Source: CF-118 sp035934385 | Lineage (GTDB): Bacteria; Chloroflexota; Dormibacteria; Dormibacterales; Dormibacteraceae | Direction: 5' to 3' | NCBI GenBank assembly: GCA_035934385.1 | Contig: DASYXY010000043.1 | Coordinates: 1 to 6,432 of the forward strand | DNA: 6,432 bases | Shown: positions 5,073-6,432 of the stretch, in pieces | How the letters are laid out: each line of letters opens with the position of its first letter | How positions within the stretch are numbered: position 1 is the first letter of the stretch | The notes under the pieces: generated by a model | The model's database searches: none | The model's input: only the letters and a program-made list of their open reading frames with translations | Told to the model about the DNA's origin: nothing | Position numbers and translations under genes: made by a program

Positions 5073-5786
5073 GTGAAGGTGGACTATGCAGCTGCGGTGG
5101 CCGCGGCGCCGCTTGGTTGGAAGCACTTCCGCAAGGCCGACATCGACCGCCTGCCCCGAGCGGTGCGCCGGCGTGCGTTGGCGCAGGTGCCGGCGGGGGA
5201 CGTGCAGCTGATGCAGGAGGGTGATCCCTCAGCCGAGGAGCGCGTGCTGCGCGCAACTTTCTGGACGCTCGTGTACCACCTCGAGCCGAAGCGTTGGGAC
5301 GCGCTGGCGGACGTCGAGCCGATCGCGCCGGCGATCATCGCGACCCTTCCCAGGGCTCAACGAGCGCTCGACGTGGGTGCGGGCTCCGGCCGCCTCACCC
5401 ATCACCTGGTGGCGCGCGCCGAGCACGTCGCCGCCATCGAGCCGTCGCTGGGCCTGCTGGCGATGCTGCGCGCGCGCCTCCCGCGGGTGCTCGCCATCGC
5501 GGCGTGGGCGGAGGCGCTTCCGATCGGCGACGGCTGGTCTCAGCTGACGGTGGCCGGCAGCGCGTTCGGGCCGGACGCGGCGGTGCTCGGCGAGCTCGAA
5601 CGGGTCACGAGTCCCGGTGGCGTCGTCGCATTGATCAATCCTGAAGAGCCCGAGTGGTTCGCGGCCCACGGCTGGGAGCGACGCGATGTGGAGCCTGCGG
5701 CCGTCAGGCGGCACGACGAGTGGATCGACCAGTTCTTCGGGCCGCCCGACCCGCCGACCGTCATCGTGAGCAGGCGCCTGGCCTAG
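5073..5786 (+). CDS. Class I SAM-dependent methyltransferase
   Basis: A 237-residue protein from GTG 5073, the first in-frame start; a GTG at 5079 is an alternative. The Rossmann methyltransferase core begins near residue 97. Motif I is ALDVGAGSGRLT (98-109), with an acidic ribose-binding residue in AIEPS (Glu123), a motif II region AEALPIGDGWSQLTVAGSAF (146-165) and motif III LERVTSPGGVVALI (175-188). The N-terminal 95 residues (DYAAAV, LGWKHFRKADIDRLP, WTLVYHLEPKRWDAL) are helical-looking, resemble no substrate domain I can name, and may cap the active site. The methyl acceptor is unknown. The gene is divergent from the glycosyltransferase with only 19 bases between, so the two may be co-regulated. 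It converges on the agmatinase-family gene, whose stop lies in the same CTAG. Confidence 0.87.
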   Translation: MKVDYAAAVAAAPLGWKHFRKADIDRLPRAVRRRALAQVPAGDVQLMQEGDPSAEERVLRATFWTLVYHLEPKRWDALADVEPIAPAIIATLPRAQRALDVGAGSGRLTHHLVARAEHVAAIEPSLGLLAMLRARLPRVLAIAAWAEALPIGDGWSQLTVAGSAFGPDAAVLGELERVTSPGGVVALINPEEPEWFAAHGWERRDVEPAAVRRHDEWIDQFFGPPDPPTVIVSRRLA

Positions 5787-6432
5787 AGGCGGCCCTCCAG
5801 CAGAGTCGGCGGGATCGACTCCCACGTGCCGCCGCCGCGGCGGTACAGGATGCCGGAAAGCATCTCCAGCACCACGCGGTTGGCCAGGAAGGCCGTGATC
5901 TCGGCGGTGTCGTAGGGCGGCGAGACCTCGACCACGTCGATCCCGACCACCGGTACCGAGATGGCGATGCGGCGAACCGCGTCCAGCAGCTGCCGCCCGG
6001 TGAGGCCACCCGGTTCGGGCGTGCCGGTGCCTGGTGCGGTGCCCGGATCGACCACATCGACGTCGACCGAGACGAACACGCCGTCGCAATCGTCGACTGC
6101 GATCGCGAATGCCTCCTCCAGCACGGCGTCCAGTCCTTTCGTGGTCACCTCGTGCATCTCGAAGGAGCGCATGCCCTGCTCCGCCATCCACTGCAGGGTC
6201 GGCGGCTCGGGCCAGTAGCCGCGCAAGCCGACCTGGAGGAAGCGATCTCCGCGACACGCGCCTGACTCGATCAGCCGCCTCATCGGGAGGCCGTGTCCTA
6301 TGAGGCTTCCGTACTGGACGTCGCCGGTGTCGGCGTGAGCGTCGAAGTGGATGACCGACACGCGGCCCCAGCCGCGGGCCCGGGCGACTCCGGTCACGTC
6401 CGGCCAGGTGATGGTGTGATCGCCGCCAAGCA
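5783..6432 (-). CDS. Agmatinase/arginase (ureohydrolase) family protein, 5' end outside window
   Basis: Leftward gene entering from the right edge; about 216 C-terminal codons are visible and the start lies beyond 6432, so the internal GTG at 6397 is not the real start. The three binuclear manganese motifs are present: GGDHT at the very edge (about 6412-6432), HFDAHAD (6349-6329), and SVDVDVVDPGTAPGTGTPEPGG (about 6003-6071). Conserved family segments GHGLPMRRLIESGACRGD and QVGLRGYW follow the second motif. Such enzymes hydrolyse a guanidino group to release urea (agmatine to putrescine, arginine to ornithine, or guanidino acids). The overall style is that of actinobacterial proteins usually labelled agmatinase; the true substrate cannot be fixed without the N-terminal half. 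The C-terminus continues past the core with VSPPYDTAEITAFLANRVV, normal for agmatinases. Confidence 0.92.
   Translation of the reverse strand, partial: LGGDHTITWPDVTGVARARGWGRVSVIHFDAHADTGDVQYGSLIGHGLPMRRLIESGACRGDRFLQVGLRGYWPEPPTLQWMAEQGMRSFEMHEVTTKGLDAVLEEAFAIAVDDCDGVFVSVDVDVVDPGTAPGTGTPEPGGLTGRQLLDAVRRIAISVPVVGIDVVEVSPPYDTAEITAFLANRVVLEMLSGILYRRGGGTWESIPPTLLEGRL

Noticed and set aside
5229..6257. Open frame of 342 codons on the minus strand spanning methyltransferase and agmatinase genes
   Set aside because: Arg-rich low-complexity translation crossing two real genes with clear motifs in other frames; a shadow.
1..6432. CRISPR array, tRNA, rRNA, insertion sequence or attachment site
   Set aside because: No spaced direct repeats, cloverleaf-like sequence, transposase motifs or terminal inverted repeats were seen.

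Overview
The window is high-GC bacterial DNA with compact gene packing, frequent GTG starts, a TAnnnT-type promoter candidate placed for leaderless translation, and protein families of actinobacterial flavour: a DasR/NagR-like GntR regulator, a membrane HD-GYP protein and an agmatinase-family enzyme. I infer an actinobacterium, perhaps of the deep-branching Thermoleophilia/Solirubrobacter kind. This rests on protein style only; no marker gene is present. No rRNA, tRNA, CRISPR array, insertion sequence or phage gene was seen.

Left part (1-775): a GntR/UTRA repressor runs leftward off the window edge. Its upstream region holds a perfect 7-4-7 inverted repeat that sits on the -35 box of a good leftward promoter, which points to autorepression. 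Middle-left (776-2348): a rightward pair, a 72-residue secreted protein of unknown function followed 13 bases later by a multi-pass membrane HD-GYP protein, probably a cyclic-di-GMP phosphodiesterase with an unnamed sensor domain.

Centre (2345-5053): four leftward genes in transcription order glycosyltransferase, short-chain dehydrogenase, PTPS/QueD-family protein, folE. The first pair overlaps by GTGA and the last pair by ATGA; a 59-base gap with a hairpin separates the pairs. FolE makes 7,8-dihydroneopterin triphosphate, the substrate of the PTPS/QueD-family enzyme. A following SDR reductase would match the three steps of tetrahydrobiopterin synthesis (GTP cyclohydrolase I, 6-pyruvoyl-tetrahydropterin synthase, sepiapterin-reductase type), and the glycosyltransferase could make a pterin glycoside as in cyanobacteria. 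This is the most interesting reading of the window, but the assignment of the SDR and glycosyltransferase to pterin chemistry is inference from position. The alternative is a 7-deazaguanine (queuosine-type) precursor pair beside unrelated genes; no queC, queE or queF is visible.

Right part (5073-6432): a rightward SAM-dependent methyltransferase, divergent from the glycosyltransferase across only 19 bases, converges on a leftward agmatinase/arginase-family gene that enters from beyond the right edge. Both convergent gene pairs (HD-GYP/folE and methyltransferase/agmatinase) overlap by exactly four bases, a CTAG in which both stop codons lie; these are the only two CTAG sites I found in the window.
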